Shown here piece after piece: positions 6,855-15,739 of a DNA stretch of 26,425 nucleotides (positions within the stretch are counted from its first letter, which is position 1; each line of letters starts with the position of its first letter). Source of the stretch: Gammaproteobacteria bacterium (GTDB taxonomy: Bacteria > Pseudomonadota > Gammaproteobacteria > Pseudomonadales > Litorivicinaceae); assembly GCA_002717305.1 (NCBI GenBank), contig PBDH01000029.1, forward strand, positions 1 to 26,425, given 5' to 3'. The translations under genes were made by a program, and so were the position numbers. The notes under the pieces are model-generated. The model worked only from the letters and a program-made list of their open reading frames with translations, ran no database searches and was not told the origin of the DNA.

Positions 6855-7748
6855 TCAAAGCATCCCCAGGAGTCCTCCAAGAAACAGGACGGCCCCAAAA
6901 CGGTGACTTTTTAGAAACGCCTCGAAGCATGCCTCGCGCGATCGTGAACCGGCGATTGCATGCTGACGCAAAGTTAATCCGAAGGCAGCAAAGATACCCA
7001 ACACACTAAGCGGATTGAGCTTCGCCAGCCAAAACGCATAGCCAAAACAGGAGATTGCGATCAGTTGAAAGCACCCAATGGCGAATAAATCATAGCGTCC
7101 GAATACAATAGCAGTCGATTTCACACCGATCAGCAAATCGTCGTCGCGGTCCACCATGGCGTAGAGGGTATCGTAGGCCATTGTCCAAGCGACATTACCA
7201 AAAAAAAGTGCCCATACAATTCGGCTGATAGGTTGTTCATAGGCCGTGAATGACATCGGAATTGCCATGGAGAATGCGAGAGCCAGTCCAATCTGTGGCC
7301 AGAATGTGATCCGTTTGAGCCAGGGATAGACGATCGCAAGACCAAGCGCAATGAACGATAGATAAATAGTTTGCTGATTGGTTTGGAGCACTAACAAAAA
7401 TGCAGTGATTAGTAAGATGATCGTTACGGCTACAGCGTTTTTGACCGACAGGTTGCCGGTCGTGATTGGACGGGCTTGTGTCCGTTTGACGTGTTTATCG
7501 AATTTTTGGTCGGTCAGGTCATTGATCACACATCCCGCGCTGCGAGTGATAATCACTCCAAGCGTGAATATGACCCAGGTGTCTAATTTGAATTCGTTTG
7601 CGGAAAATCCTGCCAACGTAAGCGCGATCCACGTGGGCCAAAGAAGCACCATCCAACCGATTGGCCGATCAAGGCGAGTCACCTGTATCCATAATGGGAT
7701 GTAGGAAGCGAGCGCGCGGATCTTACACATTGACGAAGTGTTCCTCAT
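6855..7748 (-). CDS. ubiA: 4-hydroxybenzoate octaprenyltransferase UbiA
   Basis: UbiA is an integral membrane prenyltransferase that attaches the polyprenyl tail to 4-hydroxybenzoate in ubiquinone synthesis. Both aspartate-rich motifs of the family are present: NDLTDQKFD (first, binding Mg-diphosphate) followed by RTQARP, and YDTLYAMVDRDDD (second). The family opener TRLDRPIGWMVLLWPT is near the N-terminus, and about eight membrane helices follow. Start choice is uncertain: ATG 7748 gives 297 residues; ATG 7730 gives 291 and better matches E. coli UbiA in length; a TTG at 7766 is less likely. All overlap the end of recG, implying coupling. No ubiC is next to it. The gene converges on the MFS gene across a 175-bp gap. 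Confidence 0.95.
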   Translation of the reverse strand: MRNTSSMCKIRALASYIPLWIQVTRLDRPIGWMVLLWPTWIALTLAGFSANEFKLDTWVIFTLGVIITRSAGCVINDLTDQKFDKHVKRTQARPITTGNLSVKNAVAVTIILLITAFLLVLQTNQQTIYLSFIALGLAIVYPWLKRITFWPQIGLALAFSMAIPMSFTAYEQPISRIVWALFFGNVAWTMAYDTLYAMVDRDDDLLIGVKSTAIVFGRYDLFAIGCFQLIAISCFGYAFWLAKLNPLSVLGIFAAFGLTLRQHAIAGSRSREACFEAFLKSHRFGAVLFLGGLLGML

Positions 7749-9774
7749 GTCCGATCCATCTCTCAATAAGCTGATCTCGGGTTTCCCCGTGGTTGAGTCG
7801 TATGGTTTCAGAGAGAGATGCGATTTGGTCTAGTAAATGGGCGTGTTGGCTAAGGTCGGCGACCTTGAACGATAGTTCCCCAGTCTGTCGTGTGCCCGTG
7901 ACATCACCGGGTCCGCGGAGACGCAGATCAGCCTCGGCTAGCTCAAATCCATCGTTTGTATTTTTTAGAAGGCTTAGTCGCTCACGTGATTGCTGTGAGA
8001 TCGAGTCACCGGCGAGTAAGATACAGAAACTTACACGCGCGCCACGTCCCACCCGGCCCCGCAGCTGATGCAGCTGCGCAAGACCGAGGCGTTCAGGGTT
8101 TTCGATAACCATAATGTTTGCGTTAGGAACATTGACGCCAACCTCGATGACGGTTGTCGCTACTAAAAGATCCAAGGCACCGGAAGCAAACGCGGTCATG
8201 ATTTCTGATTTCTCATCAGTTTTCATGCGTCCGTGTACTAGACCAATACGTCGATGTGGTAGCTGTTGTTTAAGTTTTTCCACTCTGCTTTCAGCAGCTT
8301 CCGAGACAGATTGTTCTGTCTCTTCGATCAAAGTGCAGACCCAGTATGCTTGGCCGCCTTCATCGAACTGTGTATCAAGCCGGTCGGTTATTTCGGTGGC
8401 GCGAGACTGATTCAAAATGCGCGTATCAACGGGAGTTCTGCCGGGAGGGAGTTCATCGATGACCGAGATATCAAGATCCGCAAAGTGTGTCATTGCCAGG
8501 GTACGAGGGATTGGTGTCGCAGTCATGATTAATTGATGCGGTGTCAAATTTTGGCCTTTTTCCCGGAGCAACAGGCGTTGGGCGACGCCAAATCGATGTT
8601 GCTCATCGACAATGACCAGGCCCAATCGGTGAAAATAGATTTCATCTTGAAACAGTGCGTGGGTGCCGATCACCATTTGGCATTTGCCATTAGCTAGATG
8701 CTCCAATATCGCGCGTCTCGGTCTGATTTTCATAGACCCGGTCAACCAACCCACTGAAATATCTAATGGGCTAAACCACTCTGAAAATTGGCTCGCATGT
8801 TGTTCAGATAGGAGTTCGGTCGGGGCCATCAGGGCGACCTGAAAACCTGCCTCAATGACAGGTAGCGCGGAAAGTGCTGCTACAAGGGTCTTGCCTGAGC
8901 CGACATCACCTTGCAGAAGTCGTAGCATCGGATGCCCCCGCGTCAGGTCCCCATCGATTTCCCGGATCACAGTTGACTGGGCATTCGTAAGATCAAAAGG
9001 TAATGCTTTAGTTATCATTGATCGATTATGATTTTTTATCGTTTTGAGTTGTGGTGATTTAAGCCGTGTGTAGTCTTCTCGGCGGGTAAGTAATAGGAGT
9101 CGATGCGCGAGTAGTTCTTCAAATGCTAATCGTTCAATGAATGCAGTTGCAGGCAAGTTTCGTGAGGGTTGATGAACTGCTGTTAATGCCTTCCAGAGGG
9201 TTGGTTGATGTTTCGTGTAGTCTTGATCAAGAAGTTCCTCAAGCGAGAAGAAATCTGGTCCTTTGTTAAGTGCTTGCTGAACGATGGCCCTGATTTTTGG
9301 TTGCGAGAGTCCCTCAGTGTTGGGATAGATTGGCGTCAAAGTATCGTCCAGAGGAGGTGGTTCTGATTTAAACACGGAAATCTCTGGATGAATGAACTCC
9401 GTGACGCCCTGATATACCCGGGGTTCTCCAAAAACTCTTACGGAACTTGCTGCTTTGAGTGTTGCGAGGTACGCGCGCGAAAAATGAAACAGTCGGATGC
9501 GTGCTGCACCGCTTACATCTTCAAATGTTAGGACAGCCTGCATACGGCGTCCCGGAATCGTCGTTTGCGAGGTAATTTCGCCCTGAAAAAGTTGCAGCAG
9601 CCCTGGTTTTGAATCAGCGATATTCACGAGCGTAGTCCTGTCCTCGTAGCGCGCTGGTAAATGGAACAACAGATCTCGTAGTGAGAATAAGCCAAGCCGA
9701 TTCAGCGCCTGCTCAACCTTTGGCCCAACACCCTTGAGGGCTCGCAGTTCGCTAGGAAGCGTGGTGTCTAGCAT
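7723..9774 (-). CDS. recG: ATP-dependent DNA helicase RecG
   Basis: RecG is a cytoplasmic branch-migrating helicase that regresses stalled forks and processes Holliday and R-loop structures. From ATG 9774 it has 683 residues. An N-terminal helix-hairpin-like LKGVGPKVEQAL and the wedge/OB domain (about 50-140) come first. The SF2 motor follows: Walker A GDVGSGKT (~289-296), DEQHRFG (motif II, ~390), TATPIPRT (motif III) and the motif VI region HQLRGRVGRG. The C-terminus carries RLRGPGDVTGTRQTG (the RecG TRG motif). ATG 9774 was preferred because it reproduces the E. coli N-terminal length; ATG 9807 adds 11 residues. Either start lies within the 3' end of oxyR, and neither has a strong ribosome site, so translation is probably coupled to oxyR. 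Confidence 0.97.
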   Translation of the reverse strand: MLDTTLPSELRALKGVGPKVEQALNRLGLFSLRDLLFHLPARYEDRTTLVNIADSKPGLLQLFQGEITSQTTIPGRRMQAVLTFEDVSGAARIRLFHFSRAYLATLKAASSVRVFGEPRVYQGVTEFIHPEISVFKSEPPPLDDTLTPIYPNTEGLSQPKIRAIVQQALNKGPDFFSLEELLDQDYTKHQPTLWKALTAVHQPSRNLPATAFIERLAFEELLAHRLLLLTRREDYTRLKSPQLKTIKNHNRSMITKALPFDLTNAQSTVIREIDGDLTRGHPMLRLLQGDVGSGKTLVAALSALPVIEAGFQVALMAPTELLSEQHASQFSEWFSPLDISVGWLTGSMKIRPRRAILEHLANGKCQMVIGTHALFQDEIYFHRLGLVIVDEQHRFGVAQRLLLREKGQNLTPHQLIMTATPIPRTLAMTHFADLDISVIDELPPGRTPVDTRILNQSRATEITDRLDTQFDEGGQAYWVCTLIEETEQSVSEAAESRVEKLKQQLPHRRIGLVHGRMKTDEKSEIMTAFASGALDLLVATTVIEVGVNVPNANIMVIENPERLGLAQLHQLRGRVGRGARVSFCILLAGDSISQQSRERLSLLKNTNDGFELAEADLRLRGPGDVTGTRQTGELSFKVADLSQHAHLLDQIASLSETIRLNHGETRDQLIERWIGHEEHFVNV

Positions 9775-10681
9775 TGAGCTCGGGACCAACTTGTTTTCTG
9801 ATGACATTTATCAATAGTTCGATAGCCTCCATTCTCGGAAATTGCTTTCTCCATGCCAGGGCCACAACTCTTGATGGTTCAGGCTTTGTGAAGGGCTTTG
9901 TCGTCAGATAACCGGGTGCGTAGTTTTTAAGACCAGCCGCAGACGCAGGCAGGACGGTTACTCCGAGACCTGATGCCACCATGTGCCTTAGGGTTTCCAG
10001 TGAGCTACCTTCGGTTACTACATTGTTTCCGTCATAGACTGATTTCGAAAGGGCAGGACAGGCGTCAATAACTTGGTCGCGGAAGCAATGCCCCTCGCCG
10101 AGTAACAACACATTTTCAGTATGTAAGCGTTTTGGAGGAATACATTTTTCCGAAGACCATGGATGTTTCGCTGGAACCAAGACCTCGAATGGTTCGGTGT
10201 AAAGCTCGCGAACATTTATGTCTGGCTCGGTAAAGGGCAGGGCTACAATGATGGCGTCGAGTTGCCCTTTTTTTAGCATCTGGCGCAATGTTCCCGTGAA
10301 ACTCTCTTCAATATACAGTTTCAACCTCGGTTCGACTCTCTTAAGTGCGGGGAGCAGCGACGGAAATAGGTACGGGCCTATCGTATATATAGCGCCTAGC
10401 CGGAGGGGAGCGAGAAAGGGATCTTTCAGATGATCTGATAGCTCCTTAAATGCATCGACTTCGCGAAGAATATTGCGAGCTTTCTCAACAAGCTGTTCTG
10501 CGACTGCAGTTAGATGGACTCCTGATTTGCTGCGCTCGAAGAGGGTAACGCCAAGTTCAACTTCGAGTCGCTTCACACCGATAGAAAGGGTAGGCTGACT
10601 GACGAAGCATTTCGAGGCTGCGCGCCCGAAATGTCTTTCTTCCGCCACGGCGATAATATATCGAAGTTCTGTGAGGGTCAT
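9752..10681 (-). CDS. oxyR: Peroxide-sensing LysR-family regulator OxyR
   Basis: OxyR senses hydrogen peroxide through a reversible disulfide and activates antioxidant genes. It has 309 residues, against 305 in E. coli. The N-terminal winged helix is complete (MTLTELRYIIAVAEERHFGR, then SQPTLSIGVKRLE). The redox pair is present at exactly the E. coli numbering: C199 and C208 in GHCFRDQVIDAC. That makes OxyR much more likely than another LysR protein. The ATG at 10681 is the family start; the frame stays open for 78 further codons upstream, but that stretch is antisense to the neighbour. recG begins inside its 3' end. Its start is 4 bp from that of the divergent gene, so its promoter must lie in that gene's coding sequence. 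Confidence 0.96.
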   Translation of the reverse strand: MTLTELRYIIAVAEERHFGRAASKCFVSQPTLSIGVKRLEVELGVTLFERSKSGVHLTAVAEQLVEKARNILREVDAFKELSDHLKDPFLAPLRLGAIYTIGPYLFPSLLPALKRVEPRLKLYIEESFTGTLRQMLKKGQLDAIIVALPFTEPDINVRELYTEPFEVLVPAKHPWSSEKCIPPKRLHTENVLLLGEGHCFRDQVIDACPALSKSVYDGNNVVTEGSSLETLRHMVASGLGVTVLPASAAGLKNYAPGYLTTKPFTKPEPSRVVALAWRKQFPRMEAIELLINVIRKQVGPELNARHHAS

Positions 10682-10685
10682 TATT

Positions 10686-11501
10686 ATGTCAAATCCTTGG
10701 GATATCCTCATCCTAGGCTGTGGTCGATTAGGTGGCAACCTGAAAGCTGAACTTGAGACAGAAAAACTCCGTGTTCTGGGGGTGCGAAGATCACAGGTGA
10801 AAAAGGATGCGACCTTTTTGAGTCTCGACTTAGACCTACCAGAAAGCTGGAATCGGTTAGTAAACCTCCCGCTTTCCGAAAATGTCGTAATCGTAGCAAT
10901 CGTAACACCGGACACTCGGACTGCTGATGCATATCGTCAGCGATATGTCGGTATATCGGCAAGACTCAGAAACTTTGCCTCGTTACCAGGTCGCAGTCAT
11001 CGTGTGGTTTGGGTTAGCTCCACCGCTGTATTTGGGCAAAATCAGATCGGCTTATTGGATGAGTCGGTTATGCCAATGCCGGATCATTGGAGAGGAACCC
11101 TAGTGAAGGAAGCAGAGGACAATATTTTTGAAATTCAGGCTAAAACTACCGTCTTACGATTCGCGGGCCTCTACACGGCGCAGAGTCTTAACCGATTGAG
11201 AAATCCAGAGATGCGCAAAAAGTTGAATCCTGAATCGGTATCTAATCGGATCCACCGAGATGATGCTGTTAATTTATTACGAAGGTTGGTGGTTGATCAT
11301 TATAATCATGCTACTACGCCAGAACTCGTTCACGGCGTAGACCGAGGATCGACCGAATATCGTCAGATCTTTGATCGTCTGGATGGTGCTCGACCGCAAA
11401 TAGACTCCGCTGAGGTCGGCCGGATTATTTCTACTAGATTCAGAGCTCAGATGCCTTCATTACGACACCCGACCCTGGATTCTGTACTCACCCGACCATA
11501 A
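10686..11501 (+). CDS. YeeZ-like NAD(P)-binding protein (atypical SDR/epimerase family)
   Basis: This is a 271-residue cytoplasmic protein with a Rossmann fold of the extended SDR (NAD-dependent epimerase) type. The nucleotide-binding glycines are in ILGCGRLGGNL (residues 8-18). Further matches to YeeZ-type proteins are VWVSSTAVFG, TVLRFAGLY and a NRIHRDD segment that corresponds to the family's V-N-x-x-H-x-x-D. A classical catalytic Y-x-x-x-K pair is not obvious at the expected place. The real substrate is unknown. ATG 10686 is preferred over GTG 10671 because GAGGG (10673-10677) sits 8 bp before it; that site is itself the antisense of the first codons of oxyR. The 3' end overlaps the convergent ridA by 14 bp. 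Confidence 0.8.
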   Translation: MSNPWDILILGCGRLGGNLKAELETEKLRVLGVRRSQVKKDATFLSLDLDLPESWNRLVNLPLSENVVIVAIVTPDTRTADAYRQRYVGISARLRNFASLPGRSHRVVWVSSTAVFGQNQIGLLDESVMPMPDHWRGTLVKEAEDNIFEIQAKTTVLRFAGLYTAQSLNRLRNPEMRKKLNPESVSNRIHRDDAVNLLRRLVVDHYNHATTPELVHGVDRGSTEYRQIFDRLDGARPQIDSAEVGRIISTRFRAQMPSLRHPTLDSVLTRP

Positions 11502-11868
11502 TACCGTCGACTTCAACTTTAGCCCCCTTCGGTAAGGCGGCCACACCGATTGCAGCTCGCGCAGGGAAAGGTGCCTCAAACAATTCGTCCATAACCTGAT
11601 TAACAATCGGGAAATGGTTAAGGTTTGTAAGGAATACATTGACCTTTGCCAAGTGGTTCAGTGAGCCCCCGGCCGCTTCGCAGACTGCTTTCAAATTAGT
11701 AAATGCCTGACGCACTTCTGCTTCGATATCGCCTTCAACCATAAGCATACTGTCGGGAATTAAAGGAATTTGGCCAGATAAATAAGTTGTTTGACCAACC
11801 TTCACAGCTTGAGAGTAGGTTCCGATAGCAGCAGGTGCGTCTGCTGTAGTAATAAAACTCTTGTTCAT
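11488..11868 (-). CDS. ridA: RidA family reactive enamine/imine deaminase
   Basis: RidA hydrolyses reactive 2-aminoacrylate and related enamines or imines formed by PLP enzymes, protecting metabolism. It is a cytoplasmic trimer. At 126 residues it has the usual length. The family signature is intact: GTYSQAVKVG near the N-terminus, YLSGQIPL, the central KVNVFLTNL, and PARAAIGVAALPKGAKVEVD with the substrate-binding arginine (R104 here). It follows spoT after only 2 bp and is therefore the last gene of gmk-rpoZ-spoT-ridA. Its end overlaps the convergent YeeZ-like gene by 14 bp. In E. coli this position after spoT is held by trmH; ridA here matches the Pseudomonas-type arrangement. Confidence 0.95.
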   Translation of the reverse strand: MNKSFITTADAPAAIGTYSQAVKVGQTTYLSGQIPLIPDSMLMVEGDIEAEVRQAFTNLKAVCEAAGGSLNHLAKVNVFLTNLNHFPIVNQVMDELFEAPFPARAAIGVAALPKGAKVEVDGIMVG

Positions 11869-11870
11869 GA

Positions 11871-14000
11871 CTAGGCTCGTACACGTGAGATCTTCATGAC
11901 CGACTTGATTCGACGAATGTGGCGGACAACATTCGCAAGATGTTGTCTATCACGAACGCCAACTTCAATAACGATCACACTAATTTTAGCATCTCTTTCT
12001 TCGCGATTTATTCGATCGATGGCTGCCCCGGCTACTGAAACCGCGGATGCGATTTTGGCAATCACCCCTATTTGTGCTTCGACTTGGATCCTGAGCGCGG
12101 TGTAAAACTCCCCGTTTAGATCATCATCCCAAGTCAAAAAAACGCATTTTTCAGGCTTATCTCGGATCTCTGATACGTTGTGGCAGGTCTCGTGGTGAAT
12201 TACCATGCCGCGTCCTTTTGAGATGTGCCCAACGGTAGGATCGCCTGGAATCGGACGGCAGCATTTTGCGTAACTGGTTAGCAATCCCTCGGAACCTTTT
12301 ATTGCCAGCGGGCTAGCATCGTTGGTTCTTGAGAGCTTGGCTGGTTCAGTGTTTGCATCCGGTATTAGCCGTCTCGCCACTGAGTAAGCTACTCGGTTAC
12401 CGAGCCCAATGTCTTCCAATATATCATCAAATTCTGCTAATTCTGCGTCACTGACCAGTTGTTGTTTCTGCAGATCAGTGACTTGGTCGAAGCTAGATTC
12501 GAGGTTGGCAAGAGCTCGACTTAAGAGACGCCGTCCCAAACTTACAGACTCTGAACGCTGTTGATTTTTCAAGAAATGACGGATTGCCGATCGCGCCTTG
12601 CCAGACACTACGAATGATAGCCAGCCCAGATTTGGTTTTGCGTGTTTTGCGGTAACAACTTCGACGGTCTGTCCTGACTGCAAAACTGACGAGAGGGGTG
12701 CCAAGGCTTTATCGATGCGGCATGCCACGCAACGATTTCCGACATCGGTGTGAACCGCGTACGCAAAGTCAACTGCGGTTGCTCCTGTTGGCAACTCCAT
12801 AATTTTACCCTTCGGGGTAAAAATATAGATATCGTCGGGAAAAAGATCGATCTTAACGTTTTCAATAAACTCGAGTGAATTACCCGCACGTTGCTGGATT
12901 TCTAGAAGACCTTGCACCCAGCGATTTGTGCGTTGCACTGCTGCTGTGTCGTCAGAGCCTGCTTTGTAAAGCCAATGTGCTGCGATTCCTGCTGAAGCCA
13001 TCGCGTCCATCTCTGATGTACGAATTTGTATCTCGATAGGAACACCATGCATACCAAATAAAGTAGTGTGTAGACTCTGGTACCCATTCGCTTTCGGGAT
13101 AGCGATGTAATCCTTAAAACGGCCGGGCTTTGGCTTATATAAATTGTGTACAATCCCTAAGGCCCTATAACATTCATCGACCGATTCAGTCACGATTCGA
13201 AATGCATAGACGTCCATAATGTCAGAGAACGATTTTCTCTGGTCGCACATCTTACGATAAATACTATTAGCGGCTTTCTCGCGACCCTCGACACGCACTT
13301 TGATACTCGTATTTGCCAAGGCACTTTCAAGTGACTCAAGAATTTCGGCCACAATCTTTTTGCGATTTCCACTAACATTTTGAACGGCTCTTTCAATACG
13401 TTCGATTCGCATTGGGTACATCGCGCGATAAGCCAATTCGTGAAGTTCGCTTCGGAGCTCATACATACCTAATCTATTCGCGATAGGGCTGTAGATATCA
13501 AGTGTCTCTTTGGCAATGCGCCGGCGTTTTTCTGGATTCAGAGGGCCGATGGTTCGCATATTGTGGAGTCTGTCCGCGAGTTTGACAATGATCACACGGA
13601 TATCACGAGCCATCGCAAGCGTCATTTTCTGGAAGTTTTCCGCTTGAGCCTCTGCTCGAGTCTCAAAGTTAATGTGATTTAATTTGCTAACCCCATCGAC
13701 AAGTTCTGCAACAGCCTCACCGAATTGGGCTTTCAACGCGTCTTTCGCAATCCCTGTGTCCTCAATGACGTCATGTAGCATCGCTGCCATGAGGCTCTGA
13801 TGATCCATGCGCATATCTGATAGGATTTCAGCAACTTGAAGTGGATGAATAATGTACGGATCACCGGATCTACGTTTTTGTCCGTCATGAGCTTGCTCTG
13901 AGTATAGATATGCGCGTTTTACTCGACGAATTTCCTCATCTTCCAGGTAGCTGGTCAGACGACTACATAAACCGTCAATGGTTTCGACGGCAGCATTCAT
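11871..14000 (-). CDS. spoT: Bifunctional (p)ppGpp synthetase/hydrolase SpoT
   Basis: SpoT makes and degrades (p)ppGpp, the stringent-response alarmone, in response to carbon, fatty acid, iron and phosphate stress. It has 709 residues, close to E. coli SpoT (702). The N-terminal hydrolase HD site is intact: H52, then H76-D77 in MLHDVIEDTG. The synthetase domain contains RVEGREKAANSIYRKM and GRFKDYIAIPKANGYQSLH; the RFKD sequence fits the R-x-K-D motif of bifunctional SpoT/Rel enzymes rather than the E-x-D-D of RelA. A TGS domain (around FTPKGKIMELPTGATAVDFA) and a C-terminal ACT domain follow. The ATG is 3 bp after the rpoZ stop. Both catalytic sites look functional by motif. Confidence 0.97.
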   Translation of the reverse strand: MNAAVETIDGLCSRLTSYLEDEEIRRVKRAYLYSEQAHDGQKRRSGDPYIIHPLQVAEILSDMRMDHQSLMAAMLHDVIEDTGIAKDALKAQFGEAVAELVDGVSKLNHINFETRAEAQAENFQKMTLAMARDIRVIIVKLADRLHNMRTIGPLNPEKRRRIAKETLDIYSPIANRLGMYELRSELHELAYRAMYPMRIERIERAVQNVSGNRKKIVAEILESLESALANTSIKVRVEGREKAANSIYRKMCDQRKSFSDIMDVYAFRIVTESVDECYRALGIVHNLYKPKPGRFKDYIAIPKANGYQSLHTTLFGMHGVPIEIQIRTSEMDAMASAGIAAHWLYKAGSDDTAAVQRTNRWVQGLLEIQQRAGNSLEFIENVKIDLFPDDIYIFTPKGKIMELPTGATAVDFAYAVHTDVGNRCVACRIDKALAPLSSVLQSGQTVEVVTAKHAKPNLGWLSFVVSGKARSAIRHFLKNQQRSESVSLGRRLLSRALANLESSFDQVTDLQKQQLVSDAELAEFDDILEDIGLGNRVAYSVARRLIPDANTEPAKLSRTNDASPLAIKGSEGLLTSYAKCCRPIPGDPTVGHISKGRGMVIHHETCHNVSEIRDKPEKCVFLTWDDDLNGEFYTALRIQVEAQIGVIAKIASAVSVAGAAIDRINREERDAKISVIVIEVGVRDRQHLANVVRHIRRIKSVMKISRVRA

Positions 14001-14003
14001 AGT

Positions 14004-14285
14004 CTAGAAATCATTATCGAAAATAGGTTGACGAGGTTCGAAGCGCGCACGAGCCAGTTCGAGTTCGGCCTCTGTCTTTGCGTCTTCAGCATCTAGCGCC
14101 TCCCTATTGATAACGCCTTCGGCAATTTCGCGAAGGGCGATAACAGTTGGCTTATCGTTCTCTTCTGCTACCAGCGGATCCTTCCCGCCGGTTGAAAGCT
14201 GACGAGCACGACGGGTTCCCAACATTACCAATTCGAATCGATTCTCAACGTGTTCGAGACAATCTTCGACGGTTACTCGAGCCAT
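14004..14285 (-). CDS. rpoZ: RNA polymerase omega subunit
   Basis: Omega is a 93-residue subunit that chaperones beta-prime assembly and forms part of one ppGpp site on RNA polymerase. The N-terminal signature MARVTVEDCLEHVENRFELV and the following LGTRRARQL are characteristic, as is KPTVIALREIAEGVI. The acidic C-terminal tail (AEDAKTEAELELARARFEP) is typical of gammaproteobacterial omega. The ATG at 14285 has GGAGAT-like bases about 8 bp upstream (minus strand). It lies between gmk (49-bp gap) and spoT (3-bp gap). The classic gmk-rpoZ-spoT operon thus groups GMP production, the polymerase subunit that binds ppGpp and the ppGpp enzyme. Confidence 0.97.
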   Translation of the reverse strand: MARVTVEDCLEHVENRFELVMLGTRRARQLSTGGKDPLVAEENDKPTVIALREIAEGVINREALDAEDAKTEAELELARARFEPRQPIFDNDF

Positions 14286-14334
14286 GGTTAATCTCCAAGA
14301 AAAAAATAATGGTCAGATTATATGCAATTTATCG

Positions 14335-14949
14335 CTAACCGCGAAGACTTTCTAAAAACATTGGATTGTTGGATTGGATTCTAGTACGGCGTTGTCGGAA
14401 GCTCATGATGATCGATCTTAATTGATCCAGAGTTGTTTTGAAATCGTCATTGATGATCCAGTAGTCAAAATGAGCTGCTTGAGTGATCGTTTGGTCAGCT
14501 TCACTCATCCGAGCGTCGATAATAAACGAAGCGTCTTGATTACGTTCGAGGAGTCTTTCTTGGAGTGCTTCTCTTGTGGGAGGCAGGATGAATATAGAAA
14601 TAGCCTCAGACGCTTTTTGCCGAACTTGGGCTGCTCCCTGCCAATCGATCTCTAGAATGACGTCTATTCCCGAGGCGAGTTTTTCTTCAACCGCCTTTCT
14701 AGATGTTCCATAATAATTACTAAATACTTTGGCATGTTCAAAAAGAGCCTCAGATTCAATTAGTTTTTCGAATTCGAAATCGGATACAAAGTGATAATCA
14801 CGGCCGTCCTTTTCACTAAGCCGCGGTCTGCGAGTTGTGTGGGATACGCTTACCGCAAGATTTGCAATAGTCTCGAGTGCTGCTGCTATCAGGCTAGTTT
14901 TGCCGGCGCCCGATGGCGCTGATATCACAAATAATTGGCCATTAGGCAT
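14335..14949 (-). CDS. gmk: Guanylate kinase
   Basis: Gmk converts GMP (or dGMP) plus ATP to GDP and ADP in the cytoplasm, a required step to GTP and (p)ppGpp. From ATG 14949 it has 204 residues, close to E. coli (207). The P-loop SAPSGAGKTSL lies at residues 10-20. The GMP-binding region has SVSHTTRRPRLSEKDGRDYHFV, read here in two parts (SVSHTTRRPR and DGRDYHFV), and EIDWQGAAQVR follows. ATG 14949 was chosen because it gives the family N-terminus and has GGA 6 bp upstream; ATG 14973 and a TTG at 14982 add 8-11 residues with no better ribosome site. It is divergent from rph across 70 bp and is the first gene of the spoT operon. Confidence 0.96.
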   Translation of the reverse strand: MPNGQLFVISAPSGAGKTSLIAAALETIANLAVSVSHTTRRPRLSEKDGRDYHFVSDFEFEKLIESEALFEHAKVFSNYYGTSRKAVEEKLASGIDVILEIDWQGAAQVRQKASEAISIFILPPTREALQERLLERNQDASFIIDARMSEADQTITQAAHFDYWIINDDFKTTLDQLRSIIMSFRQRRTRIQSNNPMFLESLRG

Positions 14950-15019
14950 GAAAGATCCAGTTAAGATGGTCATAATGAACAATAGTTCGTAAGCTTAATT
15001 TAATTAGAGAGGTTGTGCT

Positions 15020-15739
15020 ATGCGTCCAAGCGGTCGCGCATTCAATTCATTGCGTCCAATTTCTTTTGCCCGCCGATTTTCATGTCATGCGGCGGGGTCT
15101 GTATTAGTTGAATTTGGCGATACTCGCGTACTTGTTACAGCATCCGTCGCAGAGCAGGTACCACGTTGGATGAAGGGGAAAGGACAAGGCTGGGTGACAG
15201 CAGAGTATGGCATGTTGCCCGGATCGACGCATACCCGATCCGATCGGGAAGCGGCTCGTGGTAAACAATCTGGACGCACACAAGAAATTCAGCGCCTAAT
15301 CGGTCGCTCTTTGAGAGCAGCTGTGGATTTGAAGAAACTCGGTGAGCGCCAAATCACAATTGATTGTGATGTGATCCAGGCAGATGGCGGAACCCGGACG
15401 GCTTCAATTACAGGCGGAATGGTCGCCTTGGTTGACGCGTTAAATTTCATGAAACGCAATGGGTTGCTGCTAGAGGATCCTCTGATCGATTTTGTCGCTG
15501 CGGTTTCTGTTGGGATTTACAAAGGTGAACCGGTGTTGGATCTAGATTATCCTGAAGATTCGAATGCCGATTCTGATGTAAACCTTGTTATGGCCGAAGG
15601 CCCAAGACTGATTGAGATTCAAGGAACAGCCGAGGAAGCGCCATTCAGTCGGAAAGAGCTGAATGCCTTGTTGGATCTAGGTGAGCAGGGAATTGCAAAG
15701 CTCATCGATGCGCAGAAGGCGGCACTAGCAGATCTTTAA
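15020..15739 (+). CDS. rph: Ribonuclease PH
   Basis: RNase PH is a phosphate-dependent 3' exoribonuclease that trims tRNA precursors and structured RNAs; it forms a hexameric ring in the cytoplasm. It has 239 residues, as expected. Family motifs include MRPSGRAFNSLRPI, GDTRVLVTASV, GWVTAEYGMLPGSTHTR, the arginine-rich GRTQEIQRLIGRSLRA that binds phosphate and RNA, DCDVIQADGGTRTASITG, and EIQGTAEEAPFS near the end. It has an AGAGAGG ribosome site (15006-15012). It is divergent from gmk. The 3' end shares TTAA with the stop of the convergent crc-like gene (4-bp overlap). Unlike in E. coli, rph is not directly upstream of pyrE; the crc-like gene lies between them on the other strand. Confidence 0.97.
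   Translation: MRPSGRAFNSLRPISFARRFSCHAAGSVLVEFGDTRVLVTASVAEQVPRWMKGKGQGWVTAEYGMLPGSTHTRSDREAARGKQSGRTQEIQRLIGRSLRAAVDLKKLGERQITIDCDVIQADGGTRTASITGGMVALVDALNFMKRNGLLLEDPLIDFVAAVSVGIYKGEPVLDLDYPEDSNADSDVNLVMAEGPRLIEIQGTAEEAPFSRKELNALLDLGEQGIAKLIDAQKAALADL

Noticed and set aside
10682..10915. 78-codon N-terminal extension of OxyR
   Set aside because: It is antisense to the YeeZ-like gene, and the internal ATG at 10681 gives the exact OxyR N-terminus and Cys199/Cys208 numbering.
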